Source of the DNA: JANLSE01 sp038214135
GTDB taxonomy: Bacteria > Chloroflexota > Chloroflexia > Chloroflexales > Roseiflexaceae
Direction: 5' to 3'
Assembly: GCA_038214135.1 (NCBI GenBank)
Contig: JBBQSD010000038.1
Span: 1 to 47,852, forward strand
DNA: 47,852 nucleotides
Shown here: one piece after another, positions 15,612 through 24,125 of the stretch
Position numbering within the stretch: position 1 is the stretch's first letter
Layout of the letters: each line of letters opens with the position of its first letter
The notes under the pieces: model-generated
The model's input: only the letters and a program-made list of their open reading frames with translations
The model's database searches: none
Told to the model about the DNA's origin: nothing
Position numbers and translations under genes: made by a program

Positions 15612-17153
15612 ATGCCGCGTATGCTATTTGATGCCAATCTCATTTTGCCACTCGCCGCCGGATTGGTCGGGATGACTCTGCTGTTGGTTATCCTCAACCA
15701 GATGCGACGCAACCCATTATTACGCAACCTGAGCCTGCCGTATACAGTCGGCGTTCTGGCCTTGGTTGCATGGGGCGGGCTGTGGCTTGCAAACACACGC
15801 TTCAACCTAGCTGTCGATCCGACTCTCTGGCATATTCTGGCGGCCGCATTGATCTTCAGTTGGGGCTATGTTGCGCTCGGCGTTTCCGAACATCTGCTCG
15901 TTCAACGCTGGGTTCAGCGCAGTGGCATCACTATTCCACGGCTAGCGCGCGATATTGTCCGTGCAATTGCCATAACCCTGATCATCCTGCTCATCATGCA
16001 GCTGGTCTTCAATATCACACCCAGTTCTATTCTGATCTCATCGACGCTGCTCTCGGCAGTGATTGGCCTTGCGCTTCAGGATCTGCTCAAGAATGTAATC
16101 GCCGGAGTTGCCCTTCAGCTCGAACGGCCATTCGATGTCGGCCATTGGATCCAGGTCGGCGATGGCATTGGCAAGGTTGTTGAGATGAGTTGGCGGGCGA
16201 CAAGTGTGATCACGGTGGATGGGAACTATATTATCTATCCGAATTCTGATCTGGCGACTTCACGGGTGATCAACTATACGTTACCGAATACACTGCAAGC
16301 GATGCATACCCAGATCGCACTTAGTTATGTTCATCCACCCAACACGATCAAGCGTGTTCTGCACGAAGCAATGCTGGCCTCGCCCGATGTTGCGCCCGAT
16401 CCGGTGCCATCGGTCAAGGTGCTCTCATATGGCGATTATAGTATTACCTATGATCTCAAATTCTGGCTGCATAATTATGATCGCTACCCGGAAAAACGCG
16501 ATAAAGTGATGACAAATGCCTGGTATGCGCTCCAGCGGGCTGGCATCAATCTCCCGCTGCCGGTTCGTGAAGTGTACCATCATGAGGAAGGCGCAAGCGA
16601 GCAGGCGCTACGTCGGCGTGGGCATCTGGCGCGGATGACCACCGATCTGCGCACGGCAGAGATTCTGGATGTTCTGAATGATATGGAGCTTGCCGTTCTG
16701 GTTGAACGAGTGCATGCCCGCCTGTATGGCGTTGGTGATCTGCTCGTTCGCCAGGGCGATCCCGGTGAGACGCTGTTCATCCTGCGATCAGGGCGCGTGC
16801 GTGTTGATGTCCGCAATAAGAATAGCGCCACGATAACGGTTAACCGGCTTGGCCCAGGTGAGTGTTTTGGCGAAATGGCACTCATGACGGGCGAACCGCG
16901 TGGTGCATCGGTGATCGCCGAAGAAGATACCGAGGTGCTTGTCGTTTCAAAGGATGATCTCGCACCGCTGTTGCGGAATAATGCCAAACTTCCCGAACGC
17001 CTTGGCGAAATGCTGAACCTACGACGCGAAATGAACCGATTAGCACTGGAACGCCAGCAGGCCGATGAACTCCCAAACGACGAAACGATCTCGTATCCAA
17101 AACTCGTTGATCGCATTCGCCAGTTCTTTGGCCTTGGCCGCGAGGAAAGCTAA
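15612..17153 (+). CDS. MscS-type mechanosensitive channel fused to a cyclic-nucleotide-binding domain
   Basis: 513 residues. Four hydrophobic segments (about 10-30, 42-62, 72-95, 112-135) precede the MscS pore helix and beta domain (LLSAVIGLALQDLLKN, then ALQLERPFDVGHWIQVGD, residues 146-183). After the MscS C-terminal alpha/beta domain there is a CNBD (about 360-480) with the phosphate-binding-cassette Arg (FGEMALMTGEPRGASV). The plan is that of bacterial cyclic-nucleotide-gated (bCNG) members of the MscS family. ATG 15612 is preferred to the frame's TTG at 15561, which lies before the -10 box. No clear ribosome site is seen. It is divergent from the two-RCK channel-like gene; both could serve osmotic or ion balance. 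Confidence 0.9.
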   Translation: MPRMLFDANLILPLAAGLVGMTLLLVILNQMRRNPLLRNLSLPYTVGVLALVAWGGLWLANTRFNLAVDPTLWHILAAALIFSWGYVALGVSEHLLVQRWVQRSGITIPRLARDIVRAIAITLIILLIMQLVFNITPSSILISSTLLSAVIGLALQDLLKNVIAGVALQLERPFDVGHWIQVGDGIGKVVEMSWRATSVITVDGNYIIYPNSDLATSRVINYTLPNTLQAMHTQIALSYVHPPNTIKRVLHEAMLASPDVAPDPVPSVKVLSYGDYSITYDLKFWLHNYDRYPEKRDKVMTNAWYALQRAGINLPLPVREVYHHEEGASEQALRRRGHLARMTTDLRTAEILDVLNDMELAVLVERVHARLYGVGDLLVRQGDPGETLFILRSGRVRVDVRNKNSATITVNRLGPGECFGEMALMTGEPRGASVIAEEDTEVLVVSKDDLAPLLRNNAKLPERLGEMLNLRREMNRLALERQQADELPNDETISYPKLVDRIRQFFGLGREES

Positions 17154-17169
17154 TCCATAAAACTCGGTA

Positions 17170-17198
17170 TTGTGCTTTACGTACATATGTGCTACAAT
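17170..17198 (+). promoter_or_regulatory. Putative promoter TTGTGC-17-TACAAT of the pseudokinase gene
   Basis: -35-like TTGTGC (17170-17175), a 17-bp spacer and -10 TACAAT (17193-17198). It predicts a 5' leader of about 170 nt before the ATG at 17379. Confidence 0.5.
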
Positions 17199-17280
17199 CC
17201 GTGCATTCGTCATACAAAAGGCTCGCGTTATTTCTACATGTACGAGAAACGTAAGAGATTCTCGGGCTTACGCAACGTCT

Positions 17281-17295
17281 TTGGGCTATGCCCAA
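17281..17295 (+). promoter_or_regulatory. Hairpin in the pseudokinase 5' leader
   Basis: TTGGGC-TAT-GCCCAA is a perfect 6-bp stem with a 3-nt loop. A CGTAAG/CTTACG pair lies just upstream (about 17250-17273). A structured leader is possible; no known riboswitch is recognised. Confidence 0.35.
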
Positions 17296-17378
17296 GCTCT
17301 GGGTAATCATCGCGGCGCTTGCGTCCCACTGCCCACAGCGCTATACTCGTTGCTAATGGAGTAACGAAGGATGAACGA

Positions 17379-19283
17379 ATGGCGACGCCCAACGCCCGTG
17401 CCAGACAACCAGTCGTGAAGAGCAGCCCACCGGCACCGCAGCGTGGCGGCCAATCGCGTGAGCTGTTAAACTATCGGCTTGGCGAACGAGTCGGCCAGGA
17501 AGAGCTCGCAACCATCTATCGTGCGACACATCTGACGCTTGATCGGCCAGTGATAGTTGCCGTGCTGCGGCGCAGCGATTGGGTCTCGGTCAGCCGATTC
17601 CAGATGGCAATGAAGCTTGGTGCCAAACTGAGCCATCCCAACCTGCTGCCAGTAATTGATGCAGGCCACGATGAACACTATGGCGATTATATGGTCACGC
17701 CCAAACTGGATACCCGCACGCTCCAGGAAGTGCTGGCATCTGGGCCGTTAGAACCATTGATCGGGCTACGGGTGTTTGTTCAGATTGGCCAGGCAATTGA
17801 ATATTTGCACAGCCAGACGATCGTACACCGTGATCTGCAACCGATCAACATTCTTGTCACGCCACAGGGCGCGGCCTATCTATCGAATTTTAGCCTGGCC
17901 GCATCCCCAGAAACGCCCGATTTCTCGGGTGTTCACGAGGCCGATTTCCGAACTGTGTATTCCGCCCCCGAGCAGGATTTCACCTCAAACCGGATCGCGC
18001 CAGCCCATGATCTCTACAGCCTTGGGGCAGTTGCCTACCAGATGTTCACTGGTGAACTACCACCGATGCCTGGTACCGATTTGGGTGCGCTCGCAACCCG
18101 TAACCCAGCGCTTGCCGGTGTCGAGCGGGTACTCGCACGATTATTGGCTCCCGATCCAGCACAGCGCTATGGCAGTGCCACCCAGGCCATCGCAGCCATG
18201 AACCAGGCATTGCGCGCACTACGCGACGAAGCAACCGACGACATGCAGGAATCGCGTTGGGAGCCAACCGCCGAGTGGCTGGATAATCCGCTGGAACTGG
18301 CAATTGCCGAACGCATTGATGGCGAGTTCATGACGAAGAGCCGTGCTCGTGCCGATACCCTCCACCGTGTTGATGCAATCAAACGCCAACTGGATCGCTG
18401 GAGCCGCCAGGGGTTTTTGCGTAGGCCACTGCTTGGGCAATCTATTCAACCAGAACAGATCGTCAGCTATAACCTATATATCTATGAAGTGCGCGCCCAC
18501 TATGAGCGCCGCACAGCACCACAACCACGTCAGACGCTCTACACCGGCAAGCCAATCGAACCCTTTGCACGCAAGGCTGAGGTATGGGAGGTTGTGCTAC
18601 CGGAATATGAAGCGTTTGTTGATGCTGCGGCAGAACAAGTGCCATTGCCTGGATCGCGACAACTGACGGTATGCCCCGATTGTAGTGGCGCGAAGAAAAT
18701 GCCGTGCAAGAGCTGTGCTGGTAAAGGCAGCGTTGGCCGAACCCGCAAAGTCACCGATAGTGATGGCAAGAGCCGCAATGAGCCATTTGAAGAACCCTGC
18801 CCGACCTGCCATGGGTATGGACAGCGCGAATGCCAGCGCTGCCAGGGCCATGGACAATTGCTCGAAGAATCGATCTTCACATGGTCGCGTTTTGGGAAGT
18901 TCCATCGCAATGAGGATGATCTGAGTGGGCTACACCAGCCGACCGTAGAACGACTTGCAAAGCCCGTCTTCAGCGAACGAATTGATCCATATGATGGGCG
19001 TTGGTATCAGGTCGAGCCACTCAAAGAACTGCTCGAAGAGGCATTAAAGGCTGGCGGCGAGGATGCGCGAATGCTCACAGCAGAGCTTACTATTCGGGGT
19101 GTGCCAGTCACAGAAGTCGATTATCGATTGCGTGAGAAGAACCACACATTAACGCTTGTTGGGTTTGAGAACACAATCCGTGGCGATATGACGCTCGTTG
19201 ATGTCGAACGGGCCGCGCTGTATGGCGTTATTCTGTTGCTCACACTCGCGCTTGTACTTGTTGTTGTGCTACGGTTGATTTAA
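17379..19283 (+). CDS. Tail-anchored protein-kinase-like (pseudokinase) protein with DnaJ-type zinc finger
   Basis: 634 residues from ATG 17379 (AAGG eight bases upstream). Residues 31-270 have a Ser/Thr kinase fold: YRLGERVGQEELATIYRA, VHRDLQPINILV (Asp152, Asn157 kept), YSAPE and HDLYSLGAVAYQMFTG. The beta-3 Lys is Leu63 (VAVL), HRDLK has Gln154, and DFG is NFS (170-172), so phosphotransfer is doubtful. Residues 430-490 hold four CxxCxGxG-type units with Cys pairs at 432/435, 443/446, 474/477 and 485/488, the exact layout of the DnaJ cysteine-rich zinc domain. A C-terminal helix (613-634) ends the chain, making it tail-anchored with the rest in the cytoplasm. The next gene ends in an HPD segment, so a chaperone role for the pair is inferred. 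It also has its own promoter. Confidence 0.85.
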   Translation: MATPNARARQPVVKSSPPAPQRGGQSRELLNYRLGERVGQEELATIYRATHLTLDRPVIVAVLRRSDWVSVSRFQMAMKLGAKLSHPNLLPVIDAGHDEHYGDYMVTPKLDTRTLQEVLASGPLEPLIGLRVFVQIGQAIEYLHSQTIVHRDLQPINILVTPQGAAYLSNFSLAASPETPDFSGVHEADFRTVYSAPEQDFTSNRIAPAHDLYSLGAVAYQMFTGELPPMPGTDLGALATRNPALAGVERVLARLLAPDPAQRYGSATQAIAAMNQALRALRDEATDDMQESRWEPTAEWLDNPLELAIAERIDGEFMTKSRARADTLHRVDAIKRQLDRWSRQGFLRRPLLGQSIQPEQIVSYNLYIYEVRAHYERRTAPQPRQTLYTGKPIEPFARKAEVWEVVLPEYEAFVDAAAEQVPLPGSRQLTVCPDCSGAKKMPCKSCAGKGSVGRTRKVTDSDGKSRNEPFEEPCPTCHGYGQRECQRCQGHGQLLEESIFTWSRFGKFHRNEDDLSGLHQPTVERLAKPVFSERIDPYDGRWYQVEPLKELLEEALKAGGEDARMLTAELTIRGVPVTEVDYRLREKNHTLTLVGFENTIRGDMTLVDVERAALYGVILLLTLALVLVVVLRLI

Positions 19284-19294
19284 GAAAGCAGAAA

Positions 19295-19315
19295 AGAGGC
19301 GCTTTAAGCACCTCT
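19295..19315 (+). terminator. Weak hairpin after the pseudokinase gene
   Basis: AGAGG-CGC and GCACCTCT pair with one mismatch around a TTTAA loop. No T-run follows. Termination or attenuation before the J-like gene is possible. Confidence 0.3.
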
Positions 19316-19435
19316 CCAATATGCATATATGCTACCACAATTGCTATTGGAAAACAACGGCCACTCGGCTGATCCCAAGTTTTGGCGGGCAGTGTATGAT
19401 CCGGCGCGTACCCGTGTCTGTGCAGAGAGTGAAGC

Positions 19436-19852
19436 GTGAAGACTGATCGCGAATATACCGTTCCAATCCATCACGATTCGCCTGAGGACGAACGTTCCTG
19501 GCTCCAGCACGAACTCGCTGAAGCCAATGCGACGATTCGTTCTGTACTACGCCAGATCGAGAAAGATCAATCTCGTGCAGCCGAGATCGCCCGCGCCTAC
19601 AACCTCACGGTAACGAATTTGGTTGAAATCACGCGCCAGAACGCCGAAATCGAACGCGAACGCGATCTCTGGCGCATCCGTGCCACAGCTGCCCCACCAA
19701 TTCCAACATTCGGCGATGGTACACTCACGCTGACTGCAGAGGAAATTGGCGCGATACGCCGCGCAATGGCCCGCCTTCATCACCCCGATACGGGCGGCGA
19801 TGCACAACGCATGCAGATCTGGAATGCCGCCCTCGATGCGATGGAACCCTAA
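19436..19852 (+). CDS. Coiled-coil protein with C-terminal J-domain-like HPD segment
   Basis: 138 residues from GTG 19436 (weak GAGAG upstream). Residues 18-85 form a likely coiled coil (ELAEANATIRSVL, QNAEIERERDLWR). The last 40 residues read as helix II - HPD loop - helix III of a J domain: LTAEEIGAIRRAMARL, H116-P117-D118, TGGDAQRM, WNAALDAM. Helix I, which normally carries the YxxLG word, is not evident. J domains stimulate DnaK ATPase through HPD. It lies 152 bp after the pseudokinase gene, whose product holds the DnaJ-type zinc finger. A chance HPD is the alternative, but the flanking pattern fits well. Confidence 0.75.
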   Translation: MKTDREYTVPIHHDSPEDERSWLQHELAEANATIRSVLRQIEKDQSRAAEIARAYNLTVTNLVEITRQNAEIERERDLWRIRATAAPPIPTFGDGTLTLTAEEIGAIRRAMARLHHPDTGGDAQRMQIWNAALDAMEP

Positions 19853-19856
19853 ACCG

Positions 19857-19896
19857 AGCTTTCAGCTATCAGAGGTCAGCATTCAGTTTTGAGCAT
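19857..19896. repeat. AGCTTTCAGCTATCAG-type imperfect repeat
   Basis: Short CAGCT/TCAG words (GAGCTTTCAGCTATCAG, GGTCAGCATTCAG) lie between the converging J-like and PBP genes. They resemble the array at 28155-28297. Confidence 0.55.
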
Positions 19897-19970
19897 TGGC
19901 AGCGTTGGTTTTCTAGATACCACTGCCATTGCATCCACAAACAGCCGTCTTCGGTATAGAAGCATTCTAG

Positions 19971-22781
19971 CTACGGGGCACGGATGCCCAACACGACCGT
20001 CGTATCTGGCGGTACCCACGATCCTGCTGATGGCAGGGTGCTGACAACCACATATGGGGCGACGGTATCAAACAACGCTGGTATGCGATCACGGCCCTGG
20101 TAATCGACATAGGTTGAGGTTATGCCCATCAATGCTAATTGTTCTTTGGCCTGGTTCTCGCCCAAACCACGCAGATCGGGCATTTGGATTGCACCAGGGG
20201 TCGGCAGCGTTGCCGATGCACCAGCCACCGCTAGCATCTCGTCGTTACAGACTGGAATCTGATCAGGGCTGAATGCGGCACTCCCCTCCCAGCGATACTC
20301 GATCTGCTCCGATGGATCACGGGGTGGCAACTTCCAGGTCGTTATTTTTGTCAGCGATTCGGGCAGCAGGTTGAACCCATCTGGCCGGCAATAGTGCTGT
20401 GCTGGATCAATCGGTGGCGTATTTGGCGCAGGTGGCTGATCCGTTACTACCGGGCTATAGGTCAGTACCTCAATCTCTTCTGTCATGCCACATCCATCAA
20501 GGCTTGGTCGGCCAGCATTGGGAGCCGGTACATCTGATGTTGCTGGTATTGGTGTAAGCGCACGCTGCTGTTGATTGAGCAGCATTTTTGGCGTAAATAG
20601 TTCCTGGCTAAAATTATTGAAGGCACCTGGTAGCTTGCAGAGCGGACGGCGCAGTAACGAAGGTGGCAGATCGAAGGTCAATGGCAATTTGCCACCAGGA
20701 AACGGCTCAGAAAGCAGCTTCTGGTAGCGTGGATTACTGAACAACTCCTCCATCACATTATGCCAGATAACGCCACCACCGGTTAAGCTCTCGACTTTGG
20801 CCGTCTCTTCATTATTGTTATTGCCCGTCCATACGCCAACCGTCACATATGGGGTATAGCCAACCGCCCAGGCATCACGCCAATCGTTCGATGTCCCTGT
20901 TTTCACAGCAGCTGGCCGCGAGAGTTTCAGTTTGCTGTTCAATCCCCAGATCGGCTCGCGGGCTTTATCATCGCTCAGCATATCGCTGATAATCGCAACA
21001 TGATCGGGGTTCAGTGCTAGCGAGCGCTTACTTGGTTGGTATTGATCGATCACCCGCTGATTGGCATCGGTAATCCGCAGGATGCTGATCGGCGGATAGT
21101 AGCGGCCACCACTTGCCAGCGTGTTATAGGCTGTTGTCAGATCAAGCGGTGTAACAGCGCCACCGCCAAGCGTCAGCGATAGGCCATAGTAGCCCTCGCC
21201 GCGCCGCAAGCCCGTCACACCTGCCCGCCGTAGCAGATCAATCGTCTGGTTAATACCGGCAAACTTGAGTGTCTTGACGGCCGGCATATTCAAGGAATTG
21301 GCCAATGCGGTACGCATGCGCACCGGGCCATTCCAGCGCCCATTATAGTTCTTTGGCTCATACCATTCGGTGCCCGTTAAGGGGAATTTGGTTGGCACAT
21401 CCCACAGAACGGTCGCCGGGGTCAGCCCCTGCTCCATCGCAGAAAGATAGGTGAATGGCTTGAGTGCCGATCCCGGCTGACGTTCACGTACAGTAACATT
21501 CACCTGGCCATCGAGTAAATTACCCTTTTCGCCTGGAGTTTTCGTTGGATCAACGCGATTGTAATCGATGCTTCCAACCATGGCCAGAATTTCGCCAGTG
21601 TTTGGCTGCATCACGACCACAGCAGCATTATGAATATTGCGCTCTTCGAGTTCGGCAATCCGCTCGGCGGCCTTCTGCTGAACCATATTCTGCAGATTAA
21701 GATCGATGGAGGTATACACAGAAAGGCCCTGATTGGCGAATTCTGGGCCATACTTATCCTCAAGTTGTTTGCGAACATAATAGACAAAATGCGGTGCGTT
21801 GAGTGGAATCTGCTTACTCGATAATGGCAGATCTTCGGCGGCAGCCAGGCGTGCCTGGGCATCGGTGATCACGCCTTCATCAACCATCTGACGCAACACG
21901 GCAACCTGACGCCATTTTGGTGCGGGGACAGAATTGGGCAGTTCATTTTGGGTGTTGAGCCAGCCATCATCGAGCGTGATACCCTTGAGAATGCCACCCT
22001 CAGTAAAATTATAGGGATCATACGCATTCGGGAGCTGTGGCAGCCCAGCCAGCAATGAGGATTGTGCCAGTGTTAGATCAATAGCGCTGGTATTGAAATA
22101 GGTATTCGATGCAGCCTCAATCCCGTAGGCCAGGTTCCCATAGTAAATTTCATTCAGGTAGAGTGCCAGAATCTCCTGCTTTGTGTAGCGTCGCGAGAGC
22201 TCCTGGGCGAGAATGATTTCGGTTACTTTGCGCTGGTAGCGATTTTCATACAAGCGCTCTTCTTTGGTCAGCACCACACCTTTGATGAGCTGCTGCGTGA
22301 TCGTCGATGCGCCACCCGTCTCACCGCCAGCCTCCAGGCTACGCACAAACGCCTTGGCAATACCCTCGTAATCGACGCCGGTGTTCTCAAAAAAGGTTTT
22401 ATCTTCAATCGCCACTGTTGCAGCAATCAAACTCGGAGCAATTTTGTCCAGCGCCACGCGTGTGCGCTTGCCAGCGCCAAAGAATTCGTATAACAACACA
22501 CCATTACGATCATACAGGCGGGTTGTCTGGAAACTATTGCTCGCCGTCGCAATCGCATCAAGGCGCGGTTTGAGCGAATCGGCCAACTGGCTGTAGGCAC
22601 TATAGGTTGCCCCAACACTGCTGCCAAGAATGCCAAAGGTCAGTACGAGCAGAACCACAACAAAGGCAGCAATAATGCGGACAAAGCGATTGCGGCGCAC
22701 AGGAGCCGGGTGGAGCATGCTCGGCGTTGGCCGCAGGCGGCGTGGCCGCCAGGGGTGGCGGCGCTGATCAGATCGTGCCAT
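19971..22781 (-). CDS. Class A penicillin-binding protein (transglycosylase/transpeptidase) with PASTA domain
   Basis: 936 residues. A basic cytoplasmic tail and signal anchor (about 33-57) are followed by GT51 transglycosylase (AIEDKTFFENTGVDYEGI with the catalytic Glu, GASTITQQLIK, YLNEIYYGN, residues about 95-260). The transpeptidase has RQPGSALKPFTY (SxxK Ser-Lys), SLN and KTGTSNDWRDAW (KTG), residues about 400-700. A Pro-rich region and one C-terminal PASTA-like repeat follow (MPDLRGLGENQAKEQLALMG, then VPPDTTVVL). It polymerises and cross-links peptidoglycan outside the membrane. The start is ATG 22781 with a weak ribosome site. A TTGATG-16-TACAAT promoter lies upstream, back to back with ftsY. 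Confidence 0.95.
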   Translation of the reverse strand: MARSDQRRHPWRPRRLRPTPSMLHPAPVRRNRFVRIIAAFVVVLLVLTFGILGSSVGATYSAYSQLADSLKPRLDAIATASNSFQTTRLYDRNGVLLYEFFGAGKRTRVALDKIAPSLIAATVAIEDKTFFENTGVDYEGIAKAFVRSLEAGGETGGASTITQQLIKGVVLTKEERLYENRYQRKVTEIILAQELSRRYTKQEILALYLNEIYYGNLAYGIEAASNTYFNTSAIDLTLAQSSLLAGLPQLPNAYDPYNFTEGGILKGITLDDGWLNTQNELPNSVPAPKWRQVAVLRQMVDEGVITDAQARLAAAEDLPLSSKQIPLNAPHFVYYVRKQLEDKYGPEFANQGLSVYTSIDLNLQNMVQQKAAERIAELEERNIHNAAVVVMQPNTGEILAMVGSIDYNRVDPTKTPGEKGNLLDGQVNVTVRERQPGSALKPFTYLSAMEQGLTPATVLWDVPTKFPLTGTEWYEPKNYNGRWNGPVRMRTALANSLNMPAVKTLKFAGINQTIDLLRRAGVTGLRRGEGYYGLSLTLGGGAVTPLDLTTAYNTLASGGRYYPPISILRITDANQRVIDQYQPSKRSLALNPDHVAIISDMLSDDKAREPIWGLNSKLKLSRPAAVKTGTSNDWRDAWAVGYTPYVTVGVWTGNNNNEETAKVESLTGGGVIWHNVMEELFSNPRYQKLLSEPFPGGKLPLTFDLPPSLLRRPLCKLPGAFNNFSQELFTPKMLLNQQQRALTPIPATSDVPAPNAGRPSLDGCGMTEEIEVLTYSPVVTDQPPAPNTPPIDPAQHYCRPDGFNLLPESLTKITTWKLPPRDPSEQIEYRWEGSAAFSPDQIPVCNDEMLAVAGASATLPTPGAIQMPDLRGLGENQAKEQLALMGITSTYVDYQGRDRIPALFDTVAPYVVVSTLPSAGSWVPPDTTVVLGIRAP

Positions 22782-22814
22782 AATTCACATTCTTGTGTGT
22801 CTTCATATACGCGC

Positions 22815-22842
22815 ATTGTACCATGCCAGGGTTGTTCATCAA
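22815..22842 (-). promoter_or_regulatory. Promoter TTGATG-16-TACAAT of the PBP gene
   Basis: -35 TTGATG (22837-22842), a 16-bp spacer and -10 TACAAT (22815-22820) on the minus strand, about 34 bp before the ATG. This is one of the better matches among the TACAAT promoters in the window. Confidence 0.6.
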
Positions 22843-22901
22843 GCCCAGTTGCCCTGACGAACAGATGAAACAGGTTCCTGCCGATGCAGTAGAGCGTGTG
22901 G

Positions 22902-22907
22902 TACAAT
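22902..22907 (+). promoter_or_regulatory. Putative -10 box (TACAAT) of ftsY
   Basis: GTGGTACAATAGCGG lies 32 bp before the ftsY ATG. It matches the sequence context of the MscS box almost exactly. The -35 region is poor. Confidence 0.5.
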
Positions 22908-22939
22908 AGCGGTATTCTTTCGCCTCGGAGGGGGCAATA

Positions 22940-23917
22940 ATGTCATTTTTTCAACGATTGTTTGGTCGTGGCCAGGATGCACCACGAACCGAAGAAGAAG
23001 CCGAACAGGAACAGCAGAAGATCAACCAGGCGACCGAAAAGGCTCGCCGAGGTTTTTTCAGCCAGATCACTGGTCTGTTTGCCGCAAACGATCCGATCAC
23101 CGATGAGTTGTGGGATGATCTTGAAGGCCTGCTCATCCAAGCCGATGTTGGCGTCGAGACCAGCATGTATCTGGTGAATCGCACCAAGGATCGCGTGAAT
23201 CGCAATGGCGTCAAGCGAGCTGGTGAAGTTCGCGAGATGCTCAAGGCCGAAATGATCCGCGTTCTTCAGGATCAAGCCGGGCGCAAGCCACTCCAGGCAC
23301 ACCCATATATCCTGCTTGTGGTTGGCGTGAATGGTGTTGGCAAGACGACAATCATCGCCAAGCTTGCCCATCGACTCAAGCATCAGTTTGGCAAGAACGT
23401 CCTGCTGGCTGCTGGCGATACCTTCCGCGCTGCTGCGACCGAACAACTGGAAGCCTGGGCCGAGCGCGTTGGTGTGCCGATTATCGTCCGTGGGCAGGGC
23501 GCGGATCCAGGTGCAGTGGCCTATGATGCAGTTGAGGCAGCACTGGAGCAGAATGTCGATGTGCTGATCATCGATACGGCTGGCCGGTTGCACGCCAAGA
23601 CAAACCTGATGAAAGAGCTTGAGAAGATCCGCAATATCATTCGCCGCCGCATCCCCGATGCGCCCCACGAAGTGTTGTTGGTTATTGATGCAACAACTGG
23701 CCAGAATGGGGTGCTGCAAGCCAAGGCATTTCTACAGTCCGTTGAAGTCACCGATGTCGCAATCACCAAGATGGATGGGACGGCCAAGGGCGGCATTGCG
23801 TTTGCGATTGCCCAGGATATTGAGCGGCCAATCCGCTATATCGGTACTGGCGAAAAGATGACCGATCTGGCCTTGTTCGATACACAGCAATACGTTAATT
23901 CGCTGTTTGGGGAGTAA
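22940..23917 (+). CDS. ftsY: Signal recognition particle receptor
   Basis: A 325-residue SRP-type GTPase that docks ribosome-SRP complexes at the membrane. A short charged A region (EEEAEQEQQK) is followed by the N domain (about 35-110). The G domain has GVNGVGKTTIIAKLA (P-loop, near 130), DTFRAAATEQL, DTAGRLHAK, TKMDGTAKGG and the closing PIRYIGTGEKMTDLALFD. ATG 22940 follows a strong GGAGG. It begins a unit with the small zinc-ribbon gene 4 bp downstream and then the lipoprotein. Confidence 0.97.
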   Translation: MSFFQRLFGRGQDAPRTEEEAEQEQQKINQATEKARRGFFSQITGLFAANDPITDELWDDLEGLLIQADVGVETSMYLVNRTKDRVNRNGVKRAGEVREMLKAEMIRVLQDQAGRKPLQAHPYILLVVGVNGVGKTTIIAKLAHRLKHQFGKNVLLAAGDTFRAAATEQLEAWAERVGVPIIVRGQGADPGAVAYDAVEAALEQNVDVLIIDTAGRLHAKTNLMKELEKIRNIIRRRIPDAPHEVLLVIDATTGQNGVLQAKAFLQSVEVTDVAITKMDGTAKGGIAFAIAQDIERPIRYIGTGEKMTDLALFDTQQYVNSLFGE

Positions 23918-23921
23918 TACC

Positions 23922-24125
23922 ATGCCGGTCGAATTTGTGGCCTGCCCTGCCTGCAAACAGAAGCTTGCGTTACAGGATTATGTTCTGCAGGGAAATGAAG
24001 TTGTCTGCGCCAATCCACAATGCCTGACATCACTGCGGATCGACCAGCGCCAGCCGCTCAAAGTTTCGGTGGTGCCTGTCGAAAAAACGCGCAATGCGAA
24101 CAGCCGCCCTGAGTCCTATGGTTAG
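23922..24125 (+). CDS. Small LysW-like zinc-ribbon protein
   Basis: 67 residues from ATG 23922 (GGGAGT upstream), starting 4 bp after the ftsY stop. Cys pairs are CPAC (8-11) and C-x4-C (CANPQC). The spacing and the sequence L-x-L-x-D-x5-G-N-EVVC, followed by a PLKV word, resemble LysW/ArgW amino-group carrier proteins. The C-terminal EDWGE needed for carrier function is missing (the end is RPESYG), so carriage is unlikely. An RNA- or protein-binding ribbon is equally possible. Confidence 0.7.
   Translation: MPVEFVACPACKQKLALQDYVLQGNEVVCANPQCLTSLRIDQRQPLKVSVVPVEKTRNANSRPESYG

Noticed and set aside
15488..15805. Longer N-terminus of the two-RCK protein
   Set aside because: It would cover the divergent promoter and the first part of the MscS gene; ATG 15487 has GGAG.
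22943..23719. 258-aa ORF antisense to ftsY
   Set aside because: It mirrors the conserved FtsY frame and has no family words.
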